Origin: Pedobacter polysacchareus
Lineage (GTDB): Bacteria > Bacteroidota > Bacteroidia > Sphingobacteriales > Sphingobacteriaceae
Assembly (NCBI RefSeq): GCF_019802255.1
Contig: NZ_JAHYSS010000005.1
Location: 611,270 to 675,269, forward strand
Reading direction: 5' to 3'
DNA: 64,000 nucleotides
The translations under genes were made by a program, and so were the position numbers. The notes beneath the pieces are model-generated. The model ran no database searches, was not told where the DNA came from, and was given only the letters and a program-made list of their open reading frames with translations. Positions 1 through 9,783 of this stretch are shown here, one piece after another. How positions within the stretch are numbered: position 1 is the first letter of the stretch; each line of letters opens with the position of its first letter.

Positions 1-1
1 T

Positions 2-973
2 TTTAATTACGATGATCCGGCAGCAGTAAAAAAACAGTTTGAAAAGGTTCGTGCGGAAGTGCTGAAGTTCAAAGATCATCCGGCATTATTGGCCTGGGGG
101 ATTGGCAATGAGCTGAACCTTTCTTACAAAAACCTGAAGGTTTGGGATGCCGTGAATGAGATCGCTAAAATGATCCATAAAGAAGATCCGAATCACCCGG
201 CCAGTACGGTATTGGCAGGCATCAATAAAAAAGAAGTGGACTATATTAAGGAGAATGCCAAAGCGGTTGACATTTTATCCATCAACACTTATGCTGGCCT
301 GACAGAACTCCCTCAGCAAATTGCTAAGCTGGGTTGGGAAGGTCCGTATATGGTGACAGAATGGGGGCCGACTGGTCATTGGGAAGGTTTAGAGACTTCC
401 TGGAAAGCACCGATAGAAGAATCGAGCAGCGAGAAAGCCGCGGTTTATAAAAGAAAGTACTTGTATGGGATCGCAAATGACAAAGAAAAATGCCTGGGTT
501 CTTACGTATTTTTATGGGGACAGAAGCAGGAAAGAACACCTACCTGGTACGGAGTTTTCACAGAAAAAGGGGAAGAATCTGAGGTGGTAGATGTGATGCA
601 ATTCCTGTGGTCGGGGCATTATCCGACAAACAAAGCGCCTCATATTTATGCTTTTCAACTGGATGGCCAAATGGCACTGAACAGCGTGCATTTAAAGGCT
701 GGTGGAAGTTATGAAGCGGTAGTGGATGCCATAGATCCAGATAAAGATCAATTGACGTACCGCTATGAAATGCTGCCAGAGGCGACAAAAGTAGGAGAAG
801 GTGGAGATTATGAAGAAAGGCCTTCCGCAGTTTCCGCTGACCTTAAACCAATGGGAAATGGAAAGGTTCAGGTGACTGCACCTGCCGGGAAGGGCGCTTA
901 CCGTCTTTTTGTTTATGTGACCGATGGCCACAATAATGTTGGTACAGCAAATATTCCTTTTTATGTCAACTAA
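2..973 (+). CDS. Clan GH-A TIM-barrel glycoside hydrolase (GH2/GH5-like), 5' end outside window
   Basis: The frame is open from base 2, so the gene starts before the window; a GTG at 59 is not its start. The visible part is the C-terminal half of a TIM barrel. The motif WGIGNEL (E37 of the fragment) fits the acid/base after strand 4, and VTEWG (E120) fits the nucleophile on strand 7, 83 residues later. After about residue 205 a beta-sandwich/Ig-like tail runs to the stop (NVGTANIPFYVN). It is followed 21 bp later by a GH16 gene, so the two probably form one operon acting on a beta-glucan. The exact GH family cannot be fixed without the N-terminus. Confidence 0.8.
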   Translation, partial: FNYDDPAAVKKQFEKVRAEVLKFKDHPALLAWGIGNELNLSYKNLKVWDAVNEIAKMIHKEDPNHPASTVLAGINKKEVDYIKENAKAVDILSINTYAGLTELPQQIAKLGWEGPYMVTEWGPTGHWEGLETSWKAPIEESSSEKAAVYKRKYLYGIANDKEKCLGSYVFLWGQKQERTPTWYGVFTEKGEESEVVDVMQFLWSGHYPTNKAPHIYAFQLDGQMALNSVHLKAGGSYEAVVDAIDPDKDQLTYRYEMLPEATKVGEGGDYEERPSAVSADLKPMGNGKVQVTAPAGKGAYRLFVYVTDGHNNVGTANIPFYVN

Positions 974-994
974 TAAACTATTAAATTCAAGCGT

Positions 995-2095
995 ATGAAA
1001 CCTTTATTCAATAAATACAGCTGGCTGCTGGTCTTCCTGATTCCTTTAATGGTCTATTGTAAAAAGCCAGATAAACCTGTTGTTTTGTCGAACTTACAGT
1101 TGTCGGTGGAATTGCAGAATGATGGTTCAGGATTGGTTAAAGTGACGGCTACTGCGGAGCAGGCAGACCGTTATTATTTTAGCTTCGGCATTAGTGATAA
1201 CGAAGAAGCCGTTCGTACGACCGATGGAAAAGCCAGTTTTACCTACACAGCCAGTGGTGCTTATGTGGTAAAGGTGACCGCTTATGGCCCAAATAACAGC
1301 TCTGCTGTAGTCACGAAAAACATTGATGTAGTGGTTGCCAATGGCGATGCAGGTTATGTGACACCAGAAAGTTATCCGGGAATGAAGCTGTCCTGGAAGG
1401 ATGAGTTTACCGGTACTGCATTGAATACCGCAGACTGGACACAAGAGATTGGCAATGGCACCGATGGCTGGGGTAATGCAGAACTCCAATATTACCGAAA
1501 GGAAAATACCAGCATTGCCGATGGTTACCTGACGATTACTGCAAAAAAAGAAGCTTTTGGCGGTTTTCAGTATACCTCTTCAAGGTTGAAAACTCAGTAC
1601 AACAAGAGCTTTAAATACGGAAGGTTAGACATCCGCGCGAAGCTTCCAAAAGGGCAGGGGATCTGGCCTGCAATCTGGATGCTAGGTGCCAATATTGACG
1701 AGAAAAAATGGCCGTATTCCGGCGAAATTGACATTATGGAATTAGTGGGCGGAGGGCCAGGAAAAGACAATACGGTATATGGTACGATTCATTACGACAA
1801 TGATGGGACTTATGCACATATAACCAAATCTTACGCTTTGCCGAAAGGTGATTTCTCTGAAAAGTTCCATGTGTTTTCATTGTTGTGGGATGAAACAAAA
1901 CTAACCTGGTTGGTGGATGATGTGGCCTTTTATACGCAGGACATTACCGCTGCAACATTCAATGAATTTCATGAGCCGTTTTTTATCCTGCTGAACGTAG
2001 CAGTGGGTGGAAGATGGCCGGGAAGCCCTGATTCTGCTACTTCATTCCCTCAAAAGATGATGGTAGATTATGTGAGGGTCTTTCAAAAACAATAA
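995..2095 (+). CDS. GH16 endo-beta-glucanase lipoprotein
   Basis: 366 residues. The N-terminal hydrophobic stretch ends in MVYCKK, a relaxed lipobox, so the protein is probably surface or outer-membrane anchored. A PKD/Ig-like domain (about 30-115) precedes a complete GH16 catalytic domain (about 125-366). The retaining-enzyme signature EIDIME lies at E244-D246-E249, with nucleophile E244 and acid/base E249. GH16 members of this type mostly cleave beta-1,3 or mixed-linkage glucans; laminarinase is the likeliest activity. It lies 21 bp after the GH-A hydrolase, and a 10-bp-arm hairpin lies about 60 bp after its stop. Confidence 0.88.
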   Translation: MKPLFNKYSWLLVFLIPLMVYCKKPDKPVVLSNLQLSVELQNDGSGLVKVTATAEQADRYYFSFGISDNEEAVRTTDGKASFTYTASGAYVVKVTAYGPNNSSAVVTKNIDVVVANGDAGYVTPESYPGMKLSWKDEFTGTALNTADWTQEIGNGTDGWGNAELQYYRKENTSIADGYLTITAKKEAFGGFQYTSSRLKTQYNKSFKYGRLDIRAKLPKGQGIWPAIWMLGANIDEKKWPYSGEIDIMELVGGGPGKDNTVYGTIHYDNDGTYAHITKSYALPKGDFSEKFHVFSLLWDETKLTWLVDDVAFYTQDITAATFNEFHEPFFILLNVAVGGRWPGSPDSATSFPQKMMVDYVRVFQKQ

Positions 2096-2157
2096 TTATT
2101 TGACTGAATGATACAATGTAGCTATTCGCCAGTTCTTTGAATCGTAGTTTGTAAACT

Positions 2158-2180
2158 TGAAGTCGCAAAATGCGACATCA
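2158..2180 (+). terminator. Hairpin downstream of the GH16 gene
   Basis: Inverted repeat with arms at 2158-2167 and 2171-2180 (core GTCGCA/TGCGAC), loop AAA, one mismatch in 10 bp. It lies 63 bp after the GH16 stop. There is no T-run after it, so it could be an RNA 3'-end stabiliser rather than an intrinsic terminator. Confidence 0.4.
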
Positions 2181-2198
2181 AGCTGAGGAGAGAGCAGA

Positions 2199-2240
2199 AA
2201 AAAAATGCCCCCGGAAAGCAGTTAACTTTCTAGGGGCATT
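2199..2240 (-). terminator. Intrinsic terminator of the leftward PUL operon
   Basis: Stem AATGCCCC (2204-2211) with GGGGCATT (2233-2240) continues inward to GGAAAG/CTTTCT around the loop CAGTTAA. Read leftward, the stem is followed by a run of U (A-run 2197-2205 on the + strand). It lies 40 bp beyond the hexosaminidase stop, as expected for the end of that transcript. Confidence 0.8.
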
Positions 2241-2279
2241 GGCAAAATAACACCCGTTTTACATTAAAAACAGGAATGA

Positions 2280-3935
2280 TTATTTTGCTTTACTGGAGTT
2301 TTCGAGTGCGTCTTTGTAATAATTTGCGTTCCACAGTTGATAACGGTTAAACTGCTGTTTCAGGCGATTCTGAAATGAGGTCCAATCTCTGCTTTCCTTG
2401 CTGCTCCAAACTACTTCACTTAAAGCAGACATCCTTGGGAAGATCATATACTCTATTTTGGAAGGGTTGTTCATATACTCCGTCCACACATTGGCTTGTG
2501 CACCAAGAATATATTTTCTGGATTCAGCAGGCAGAGCAGCAGGAATAGGCTCATAGCTGTACACTTTTTCTAAAGTAGTCAAACCTGGCATCGTTAAGGA
2601 GTCTCTTTTGGCCGTTTGGGCGTAATCAAAATACATATAATTTCCAGGGGTCATGATCGCATAATGGTTTTGTTTGGCTGCTTCAATTCCTCCTTCTTCA
2701 CCGCGCCAGCTCATTACTGTTGCATTAGGAGCAAGGCCACCTTCTAAAATCTCGTCCCAACCGATAATGCTTTTCCCTTTTTTATTGATGTATTTCTCCA
2801 TGCGCTGTACAAAATAGCTTTGTAATTCATGCTCGTCTTTCAGCTGATGGTCTTTCATGCGCTGCTGACATTTCGGGCATTTCTTCCAGCTGGTTTTCGG
2901 ACATTCATCACCACCGATGTGAATGTATTTGGCTGGGAAAAGTGCCGCTACTTCGTCCATGACATCCTGAAAGAAGGTAAAAGTCTGCTCATTTCCTGCA
3001 CAGAAAACTTCGTCAAAAACACCAAAGGTTTCCTGAACTTTGTATGGTCCGCCGGTACAACCTAAATAACTGTAGGCGGTTAATGCTGCCGAAGCATGAC
3101 CTGGCATTTCAATTTCAGGAATCACCGTAATGTATCGGTCAGCAGCATATTTAACTACAGCTTTGATTTCCTCCTGGGTGTAAAATCCTCCGTGAGGGAT
3201 ATTGGTATTTCCATTGCCTGGCAGGAAACCCGTGATGGTTCCTTTACGTTTCGAGCCTATTTCCGTCAACTTTGGATACTTTTTAATTTCAATTCTCCAG
3301 CCCTGATCGTCTGTTAAATGCCAGTGGAAATAGTTCATCTTGTGCAGCGCCAGGTAATCAATGTATTTTTTTACAAAAGACACTGAAGAAAAATGACGGG
3401 CTACATCCAGGTGCATCCCTCGGTATTGGAATCTTGGTTCATCTTTGATTTTCACAAAAGGAACCACTAAAGTTTTGCCTTTTCCGTTCGGATCAAGCAA
3501 CTGAATCAAGGTCTGAACGCCGTAAAAAATACCTTCTTCGGTAGCCGCGCTAATGAAAACACCTTCCTTTTTTACTTCAAGAGAGTAGTTTCCAGTAGTT
3601 TGATTAGTTTCAGCAGGTTTACTGCTTTCAGCGACTTTGCTGGTTTCACCTGTTTTTCCGGTTTTATGGTTCAGCGCAAGGTAGATGCCTGGTGTGGCAT
3701 TTGTCTTACTTTGTTTCAAACTAAACCCATAAAACTGGCTTAAATAAGCATTTAAAAAGGAGGCTGATTTTTCTAAACCTTGCTGCTTAAAGACCACAGG
3801 AGTTTTGTCAGACAAATTAAAAGCACCCTTGGAAGTACTATTGACTTCCAGGGGTTGAGGTATGATATTAAATTGGGCATGTAGTTCTGCTTTTAACAGC
3901 AGCAATGTAAAAAGGCAAAGCAGGAATTTGTTCAT
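2280..3935 (-). CDS. GH20 beta-N-acetylhexosaminidase
   Basis: 551 residues with a signal peptide ending near LHAQ. An N-terminal GH20b domain (about 22-160) precedes the GH20 TIM barrel (about 168-520). The catalytic pair is D343-E344 in HIGGDECP. Other family landmarks are FHWHLTDDQGWR (203-214), PEIEMPGHA (273-281) and a tryptophan-rich MSWRGEEGG. It releases terminal GlcNAc/GalNAc. Residues about 91-116 are a Thr/Lys/Glu-rich low-complexity insert within GH20b. It is the last gene of the leftward operon; its presence beside two GH16 enzymes suggests a chitin- or glycan-containing beta-glucan source such as fungal wall. Confidence 0.93.
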   Translation of the reverse strand: MNKFLLCLFTLLLLKAELHAQFNIIPQPLEVNSTSKGAFNLSDKTPVVFKQQGLEKSASFLNAYLSQFYGFSLKQSKTNATPGIYLALNHKTGKTGETSKVAESSKPAETNQTTGNYSLEVKKEGVFISAATEEGIFYGVQTLIQLLDPNGKGKTLVVPFVKIKDEPRFQYRGMHLDVARHFSSVSFVKKYIDYLALHKMNYFHWHLTDDQGWRIEIKKYPKLTEIGSKRKGTITGFLPGNGNTNIPHGGFYTQEEIKAVVKYAADRYITVIPEIEMPGHASAALTAYSYLGCTGGPYKVQETFGVFDEVFCAGNEQTFTFFQDVMDEVAALFPAKYIHIGGDECPKTSWKKCPKCQQRMKDHQLKDEHELQSYFVQRMEKYINKKGKSIIGWDEILEGGLAPNATVMSWRGEEGGIEAAKQNHYAIMTPGNYMYFDYAQTAKRDSLTMPGLTTLEKVYSYEPIPAALPAESRKYILGAQANVWTEYMNNPSKIEYMIFPRMSALSEVVWSSKESRDWTSFQNRLKQQFNRYQLWNANYYKDALENSSKAK

Positions 3936-3959
3936 TTGTGTGTGTTTAACGCTATTGAA

Positions 3960-5225
3960 TTATAATTTATTAAAGTAAAAGTCATCGCCATAAGCGGTTC
4001 CGGCAACTGGCTTGTACATGTAAACGGTGACTGACGAATTGGTGGCACCTGTAGTGAAAGTCACGGAAGAATTGGTATAGCTCGTAGCGGTAATTGCCGT
4101 GTTTACGGCAGCACCACCATAGTTTTTAACACCGAACATCGCAGATTGTCCTGCAGTACTTACCTTTCCATAACCTCCAAAAACGTAAGTCGTATTAGGG
4201 CTCAGACCGGTAATCACTTGTTCCAATGAAGTTTCGCCACCTTGCTGTCTGATCGCTTTAGCACCAGATCTGAAATTGGTCGTCACTACAGCGGTATTGC
4301 CTGCTGGATTCCAGTTGCCCCATGGTGCCAGCGCAGCATCCTCAAAACCAGGATTACCAAGCACAGGGACTTCCTTATACACCCGGATATAATCTACATT
4401 CATGTTAAAAGGAAGATCCGCATTGGTAATGGCTCCAGGCCATCCTGCACCACCAGATTGATTTAAAATCAGGTAAAACGGCTTGTCGAACGGCCATTGT
4501 GAAGAGGTCGCACCGGCAGCTCTGTTATAGGTATACTGCAGGACATTGTTCACATAAAACTGAATGGATGAAGGGCTCCAGATGATGCCATAAATGTTAT
4601 AATCTGCAGTGTTGTAAGCCGTCGTTTTGGTTGCGGAACTGCCGCCTGATGGTCCGGTAACTGATCCATTGTGAATCGTTTGGTGAACCGAATTCTCATA
4701 GTTTACATGTTCCATGATGTCTATTTCACCACTGTTTGGCCAGTCGCCATAAGAAACCGGTGTTTCCGGCATCATCCAGATCGCCGGCCATGAACCTTGT
4801 CCTTGTTTAAACTTTGCCCTGACTTCCACTTTTCCATATAAGAAGCTGAACTTTGTGGAAGTCTGAATACCTCCTGAATGGTAGGGAACCGGATCGCCGG
4901 GGATCACCGCATTGTCCATTCTCAATACCAGATCGGTTCCATTCTGAGCCACATAATCTGACGTTGAGGTCAGGTATTTTGCCCATGCTGGAGACCACCT
5001 CGGACTATAAGTCCATTTGCTGGCATCGAAACTGCCAGTACTGTTGAATTCATCAGAAAAAACAAGGTCCCAGGAAGAGCTTAGGGTAGCAAGTGCGGCT
5101 GTATTTTGTACAGCAACAGTGCTTGCCTGGTTTTTACTAGCGGGTAGATCCGGACTTTGCTGCAGCGCTTTTGAACAGGAAAACAGTAGGATGGAGCTGC
5201 CCATCAGGAGGTTCATCATTTTCAT
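3960..5225 (-). CDS. GH16 endo-beta-glucanase lipoprotein with C-terminal CBM
   Basis: 421 residues. The lipobox LFSC puts the acylated Cys at 17. The GH16 domain (about 50-275) carries EIDIME at E167-D169-E172. A second beta-sandwich from about 285 (starting GNPGFEDAALAPWGNW and ending GDDFYFNKL) resembles a CBM4/9-type carbohydrate-binding module. The CBM assignment is by fold-like pattern only. The gene follows susD in the leftward operon with 34 bp between them and precedes the GH20 gene by 24 bp, so it is probably the surface endo-enzyme that feeds oligosaccharides to the SusCD pair. Confidence 0.9.
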   Translation of the reverse strand: MKMMNLLMGSSILLFSCSKALQQSPDLPASKNQASTVAVQNTAALATLSSSWDLVFSDEFNSTGSFDASKWTYSPRWSPAWAKYLTSTSDYVAQNGTDLVLRMDNAVIPGDPVPYHSGGIQTSTKFSFLYGKVEVRAKFKQGQGSWPAIWMMPETPVSYGDWPNSGEIDIMEHVNYENSVHQTIHNGSVTGPSGGSSATKTTAYNTADYNIYGIIWSPSSIQFYVNNVLQYTYNRAAGATSSQWPFDKPFYLILNQSGGAGWPGAITNADLPFNMNVDYIRVYKEVPVLGNPGFEDAALAPWGNWNPAGNTAVVTTNFRSGAKAIRQQGGETSLEQVITGLSPNTTYVFGGYGKVSTAGQSAMFGVKNYGGAAVNTAITATSYTNSSVTFTTGATNSSVTVYMYKPVAGTAYGDDFYFNKL

Positions 5226-5259
5226 AATTCTAGGTTTAAGGTTTATATTGATTTATGGT

Positions 5260-6768
5260 TTATTTAATGATAGGCAATGGCGACCAGTAAAATTCATGTG
5301 TCAAATCGTTTGGTTTACCTTTTAATGGCAGCTCTGAAGGATCACGATCTGCGGCAGCTTTGGCTACAGTCTCCGTTCTGATCAGGTCAAACCATCTGGC
5401 AGCAGGCTCCGGACCGGCAAATTCCCAGCCTTTTTCTGCGACTACTGCATTTCTAAAATCTGCTTGGTTTAATCCTTTAGCTAATTCTCCTAAACCTGCT
5501 CTGTTTCTGACTTCATTGACAGCCTGGTAAGCGGTCTCATCTGGTCCTCCAGACGACATTGCTTTTGCTTCTGCATAAGTTAACAGTACTTCCGCATAGC
5601 GAATCATGTACACCGTTGCACTTCCCCACCAATCCTTCAGTTTATGGGTAGCCGGATCATAAGACTCATCATCTCTGTATTTTAAGAAATAAGGATGCTT
5701 GTGCGTCAGTTTAGTATAATCTACTGCTTTAGCTGGATCATTACCTAAGAAGTAAACCATTTGGTAAGTGGCCTCTTTTCTTGGGCCTGCAGGGAATTTA
5801 TTGTAGAATGCGATCTCTCCGAAAGCCTCGTCCCATCCACCTTCTTCACCAGGGGCAAAGTTCGGAGGTCCCATCTGACTGCCATTACCCCAGTTGTCCC
5901 CGTAATCCCAGATGCTCGGCATGTTTTTATTGTAGTAACAGGCAAATACCGCTTCTTTATTGAACCTGGAATCTTTATCCCAAAGGTCTGAATACGCATT
6001 AACAAGTCCATAACCCCAGGTTGCTTTACCATCTATCACTTCTTTGGCTTTTTTAGCGGCGAGGTCATATTTATCGGTTTGTTTCAATGGCCAGCCAGCC
6101 ATAGTCAGGTATACATTGGCCAGCAATGCTTTCGCGGAACCTCTTGTAGGCAGAATATCCGTGCTGCCTTGTCGTCTTGGACCCGACCAGGCATCTGGCA
6201 GCATCGTTTCTGCTTTCTGCAGATCTGCAATCACTACATTATAGATTTCCTGTGGAGAAGCATTGTTTTGCGGCTCCAGATTTGCCTGCAGCGGCATCGG
6301 TACTGCACCCCAGGTACGGGTCAGGAAAAAATACGACATGGCGCGATAAAAATAACCTACACCAGCTGAGTTGTTCCGCTGTACTTCAGTAGCTTCTGTT
6401 GCTTTTGGGTAATTCTCAATCAGAGAATTGGAAGATTTGATGGTTTTATAAAAATAGCTCCACCAGATGGACATCCTGTCGTTGGAAGAGTTGGCCTGAA
6501 AGGTATCAAAATTAGAGAAACCCATTTTATTCCCACCGGCATGGGTAGTGATGTCATCACTGCCAAAGGTAGTGGCCAGTCCGCCGGTTTGATTCCAGGC
6601 CAGGTTATACGTTAAGGAAATACCCAGAGTGGCAGAATTCAGGTCTTCAGCAGTCTTGTAAAAAGTTTGAGGAGTGATGCTCCCTTTCGGATCTTCCTTT
6701 AAGAAATCTTTCTTGCAGGAGGAGACAAGCATTGCTGGTAGCAGGAGGGTAACTATGTATTTTTTCAT
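5260..6768 (-). CDS. SusD/RagB-family glycan-binding lipoprotein
   Basis: 502 residues; lipobox LVSSC with Cys18. It has the N-terminal KKDFLKEDPKGSITPQTFYKT segment typical of SusD-like proteins, an all-helical TPR-like body, and the late motif VRNRAGL near residue 425 found in most SusD homologues. It should cap the TonB-dependent transporter encoded 9 bp upstream and bind the oligosaccharide at the cell surface. Its ligand is not visible from sequence; the neighbouring GH16 genes suggest beta-glucan. Confidence 0.92.
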   Translation of the reverse strand: MKKYIVTLLLPAMLVSSCKKDFLKEDPKGSITPQTFYKTAEDLNSATLGISLTYNLAWNQTGGLATTFGSDDITTHAGGNKMGFSNFDTFQANSSNDRMSIWWSYFYKTIKSSNSLIENYPKATEATEVQRNNSAGVGYFYRAMSYFFLTRTWGAVPMPLQANLEPQNNASPQEIYNVVIADLQKAETMLPDAWSGPRRQGSTDILPTRGSAKALLANVYLTMAGWPLKQTDKYDLAAKKAKEVIDGKATWGYGLVNAYSDLWDKDSRFNKEAVFACYYNKNMPSIWDYGDNWGNGSQMGPPNFAPGEEGGWDEAFGEIAFYNKFPAGPRKEATYQMVYFLGNDPAKAVDYTKLTHKHPYFLKYRDDESYDPATHKLKDWWGSATVYMIRYAEVLLTYAEAKAMSSGGPDETAYQAVNEVRNRAGLGELAKGLNQADFRNAVVAEKGWEFAGPEPAARWFDLIRTETVAKAAADRDPSELPLKGKPNDLTHEFYWSPLPIIK

Positions 6769-6777
6769 TGGAATGGT

Positions 6778-9700
6778 TTAAAAGGTTAGATTAAGCATAA
6801 TGGTGAAGGTTTTTGGAGAAGGGTAGGCCCCTAAATCAATACCAGCATCTGAATCGCTATTCGCGGCAGTTGAACTGGCCTCAGGGTCAAATCCTTTGTA
6901 TTTAGTGATGGTAAATAAGTTCTGACCACTTAGTGTAAGTTTTGCATTGCCAAATTTCATCATGCTTTTAGGGAAATTATAGGATAAGCTGACGTTCTTC
7001 AATCGGGCGTAAGCTGCGTTTTGAAGGAACTGCGTAGATTCGATGTATTCTTTTGCAGTACTCGTCGGATTTGCCCAAACGGAACCTGTATTTTGAGGTG
7101 TCCAGTAATCGGCTGCTGCGGCAAGTGTTGGATAGGCGACATCGCTGGTGGCAATTGCTGACGCTGCATAGGTAGCATTGAACATTTTATGGCCATAAGC
7201 ACCTTGGATAAATACATTCAATTCAAGATTCTTATATCCAAAATTATTGTTGAAGCCCCATTGTACTTTTGGCATGGCATTTCCTGAGATCACCATATCT
7301 TCAAAGCCAATCGTCCCATTTCCACTCACATCAGTGTATTTATAATCACCTGCTTTATGTCCATTCTCATTATTTTGGTACACACCTTCCCATGGAATCA
7401 GGTAAAATGAACCCAATGGCTGTCCGACCTGGATCACCTGGATAGGGGAATTAATTAAACCACCACCGATTTGGGCGCGTCTGATCATGGTTTGATCACC
7501 AAGGCTGACCACCTTATTCTTATTCAGGGCAGCATTAAAGCTGGTGTTCCATTTGAAGTCGGTATGGTCAATGGCATTGAAATCTACCATAAATTCAAAA
7601 CCTTTGTTGTTCACTGCACCAATGTTTTTTAACAGCGTGCCACCTCCAAGATAATTGTCGATCGGGGTAAACAGCAGCAGATCTGTGGTGTTTTTATTGT
7701 AGTAATCCGCTGTGATGTTCAATCTCCTGTTGAAAAAGCTCATATCAACACCGATATCAGTCTGTTTTGTCGTTTCCCATTTGATATCTGGTGTATTTGG
7801 ATTACCCAGCGTATAACCCTGAAAAGAGGTCGTACTGCCGTAAGAATAATTTACCGGACTCAATAAACCCAAAGTACTGTAAGGGGCAATAGATTGATTT
7901 CCAGTTACTCCCCAGCCTGCTCTAAGTTTAAGAGCAGAAAAAACATTGAGTTTTTTGATGAAGGATTCTTCAGATAGGTTCCAGCCTAAACTTGCTGAAG
8001 GGAAGTTACTCCATTTATTGTCTCCCTGAAACTTGGAAGATCCATCTCTTCTAATGGTTACTGTGGCCATGTATTTTCCATCATAACTGTAGGCAGCTCT
8101 ACCCATAAACGATAGGATGGACCATTGAGAATAACCGGATGAAATACTTTGAGCGGTGTTCAAACCCAGGTTATAATATCCGTTGGAAGTAGTGCTTAAA
8201 CCAGATCCGTTTGCACTAAAGCTACTGGATGTGTTTTGCGTACTCTCTTCCACAGCGGTGATGGTAAGGTCATGTTTTTCATTAATGACTTTATGGAAGG
8301 TCAGGACATTGTTGTTCTGGAAGTTGTAATTTTCGGAGAAACTCTGTGCGGATTTCATGTTTCCCTGGGAAATCCAGTTGTTGGTAAGAGAAGCTGCTTT
8401 TGACAGGTTCAGGTCTAATCCAAAAGTAGAAGTAAAGGTCAACCAGTCGGTAATGTTATACTTTAGGTTGGCGTTCATAGTGGCCACATTAGCAAACACA
8501 TTATTGTCGCTTTCCATGCTGGTCATATATGGGTTTGGCCAGATAGGGGACAATCCGTTTCGGTTGTATTGTTTGGTCGCCTCGTCATCATAAACTGGCT
8601 CTGTAGGTGCCCAGGCGATGGAAGCCATCACCGGATTCGCTTTCGAAGTTTGCAGTCCGTTGTTTTTTGAATTGATGCGCTGTGCAAAAAGGTTGACTCC
8701 CAGGGAGATTTTACTGTTTAACTTCGCCTCCAGATTGGTACGTAATCCAAATTTCTTTTGGTTGGTATTCACCAGTAATCCATCCTGATCAGTATAAAAA
8801 CCGGAAACATAATATTTTACGTTTTCAGATCCTCCATTTACAGAAAGCTGATGATTTTGGGTGATGGCATCTTTAAAAAGCAGGTCTTGCCAATCTGTTG
8901 TTTTACCAGCGTAGGATTCTGGGTTGGGAATTACCGGAGAACCTGCCGCAAGGTTGGCCATATTGGCATAAGTCACCGCATCCATGAGTTTGTATCTTTT
9001 CATCGGACTGCTGAAGTTGACGAAACTGTTGTAGGCCACTTTTACGGCACCCGATTTCCCCTTTTTAGTAGTCACAATGACAACGCCATTTGCGCCTCTT
9101 GACCCATATATTGCCGTAGCTGAGGCATCTTTTAACACGTCCATCGCTTCAATGTCGTTTACATTGAGGTCCTGGATACCGATACTGCCCAGCGCGACAC
9201 CGTCTACAATATATAAAGGTTCATTGCTGCCGCCGATAGAATTGGCGCCTCTGATCCTGATTTTTGCTTGTCCACCAGGTGCTCCAGAGCTTTGCGTAAC
9301 GGATACACCTGCTACTCTTCCTTGTAATGCACTGGCTGCATTGAGCACAGGCTGATCTTTATAAGCGTCAGCTTTTAGGGTGGCAATAGATCCGGTCAGG
9401 TCTTTACGTTTTTGTGTACCATAACCGATAACGGCAACGGCATCCAGCGTTTTTACATCGGATTCTAAAGCTACTGTAATGACTTTTTGGTTGTTTACAG
9501 GCACTTGCTTTTCTTTCATCCCCACATAATTGAAAATTAACGTCGCATCCGCAGGCGCATTGATCGAAAATTTACCTTCAGGGTTTGTTTGTGTAGATAT
9601 GGAAGCTCCTTTTACCCGCACCACAGCTCCAGGTAAAGGGGCGCCTTCATTGGTGACTATTCCGGTGATGACCTGCTGGGCATAGGCGGCGGTAAAGCCA

Positions 9701-9783
9701 GTGCAAATAAGGAGCAGGAGCAAGGTTAGTCGGAGCGTTACCGGATGTTTAAAAAAATAACAAGGGTGTAGTCGTTTGATCAT
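6778..9783 (-). CDS. SusC/RagA-type TonB-dependent transporter
   Basis: 1001 residues, the usual SusC length. A signal peptide ends near AAYAQ, followed by a CarboxypepD_reg-like domain (about 37-110). The TonB-box region and plug follow, with landmarks RIRGANSIGGSNEPLYIVDG and the SusC hallmark SATAIYGSRGANGVVIVTTKKG (about 222-243). A 22-strand barrel ends in the aromatic C-terminus MLNLTF. It is first in the leftward operon susC-susD-GH16-GH20 and imports the oligosaccharides across the outer membrane. It is divergent from the hybrid two-component regulator that presumably controls it. Confidence 0.95.
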   Translation of the reverse strand: MIKRLHPCYFFKHPVTLRLTLLLLLICTGFTAAYAQQVITGIVTNEGAPLPGAVVRVKGASISTQTNPEGKFSINAPADATLIFNYVGMKEKQVPVNNQKVITVALESDVKTLDAVAVIGYGTQKRKDLTGSIATLKADAYKDQPVLNAASALQGRVAGVSVTQSSGAPGGQAKIRIRGANSIGGSNEPLYIVDGVALGSIGIQDLNVNDIEAMDVLKDASATAIYGSRGANGVVIVTTKKGKSGAVKVAYNSFVNFSSPMKRYKLMDAVTYANMANLAAGSPVIPNPESYAGKTTDWQDLLFKDAITQNHQLSVNGGSENVKYYVSGFYTDQDGLLVNTNQKKFGLRTNLEAKLNSKISLGVNLFAQRINSKNNGLQTSKANPVMASIAWAPTEPVYDDEATKQYNRNGLSPIWPNPYMTSMESDNNVFANVATMNANLKYNITDWLTFTSTFGLDLNLSKAASLTNNWISQGNMKSAQSFSENYNFQNNNVLTFHKVINEKHDLTITAVEESTQNTSSSFSANGSGLSTTSNGYYNLGLNTAQSISSGYSQWSILSFMGRAAYSYDGKYMATVTIRRDGSSKFQGDNKWSNFPSASLGWNLSEESFIKKLNVFSALKLRAGWGVTGNQSIAPYSTLGLLSPVNYSYGSTTSFQGYTLGNPNTPDIKWETTKQTDIGVDMSFFNRRLNITADYYNKNTTDLLLFTPIDNYLGGGTLLKNIGAVNNKGFEFMVDFNAIDHTDFKWNTSFNAALNKNKVVSLGDQTMIRRAQIGGGLINSPIQVIQVGQPLGSFYLIPWEGVYQNNENGHKAGDYKYTDVSGNGTIGFEDMVISGNAMPKVQWGFNNNFGYKNLELNVFIQGAYGHKMFNATYAASAIATSDVAYPTLAAAADYWTPQNTGSVWANPTSTAKEYIESTQFLQNAAYARLKNVSLSYNFPKSMMKFGNAKLTLSGQNLFTITKYKGFDPEASSTAANSDSDAGIDLGAYPSPKTFTIMLNLTF

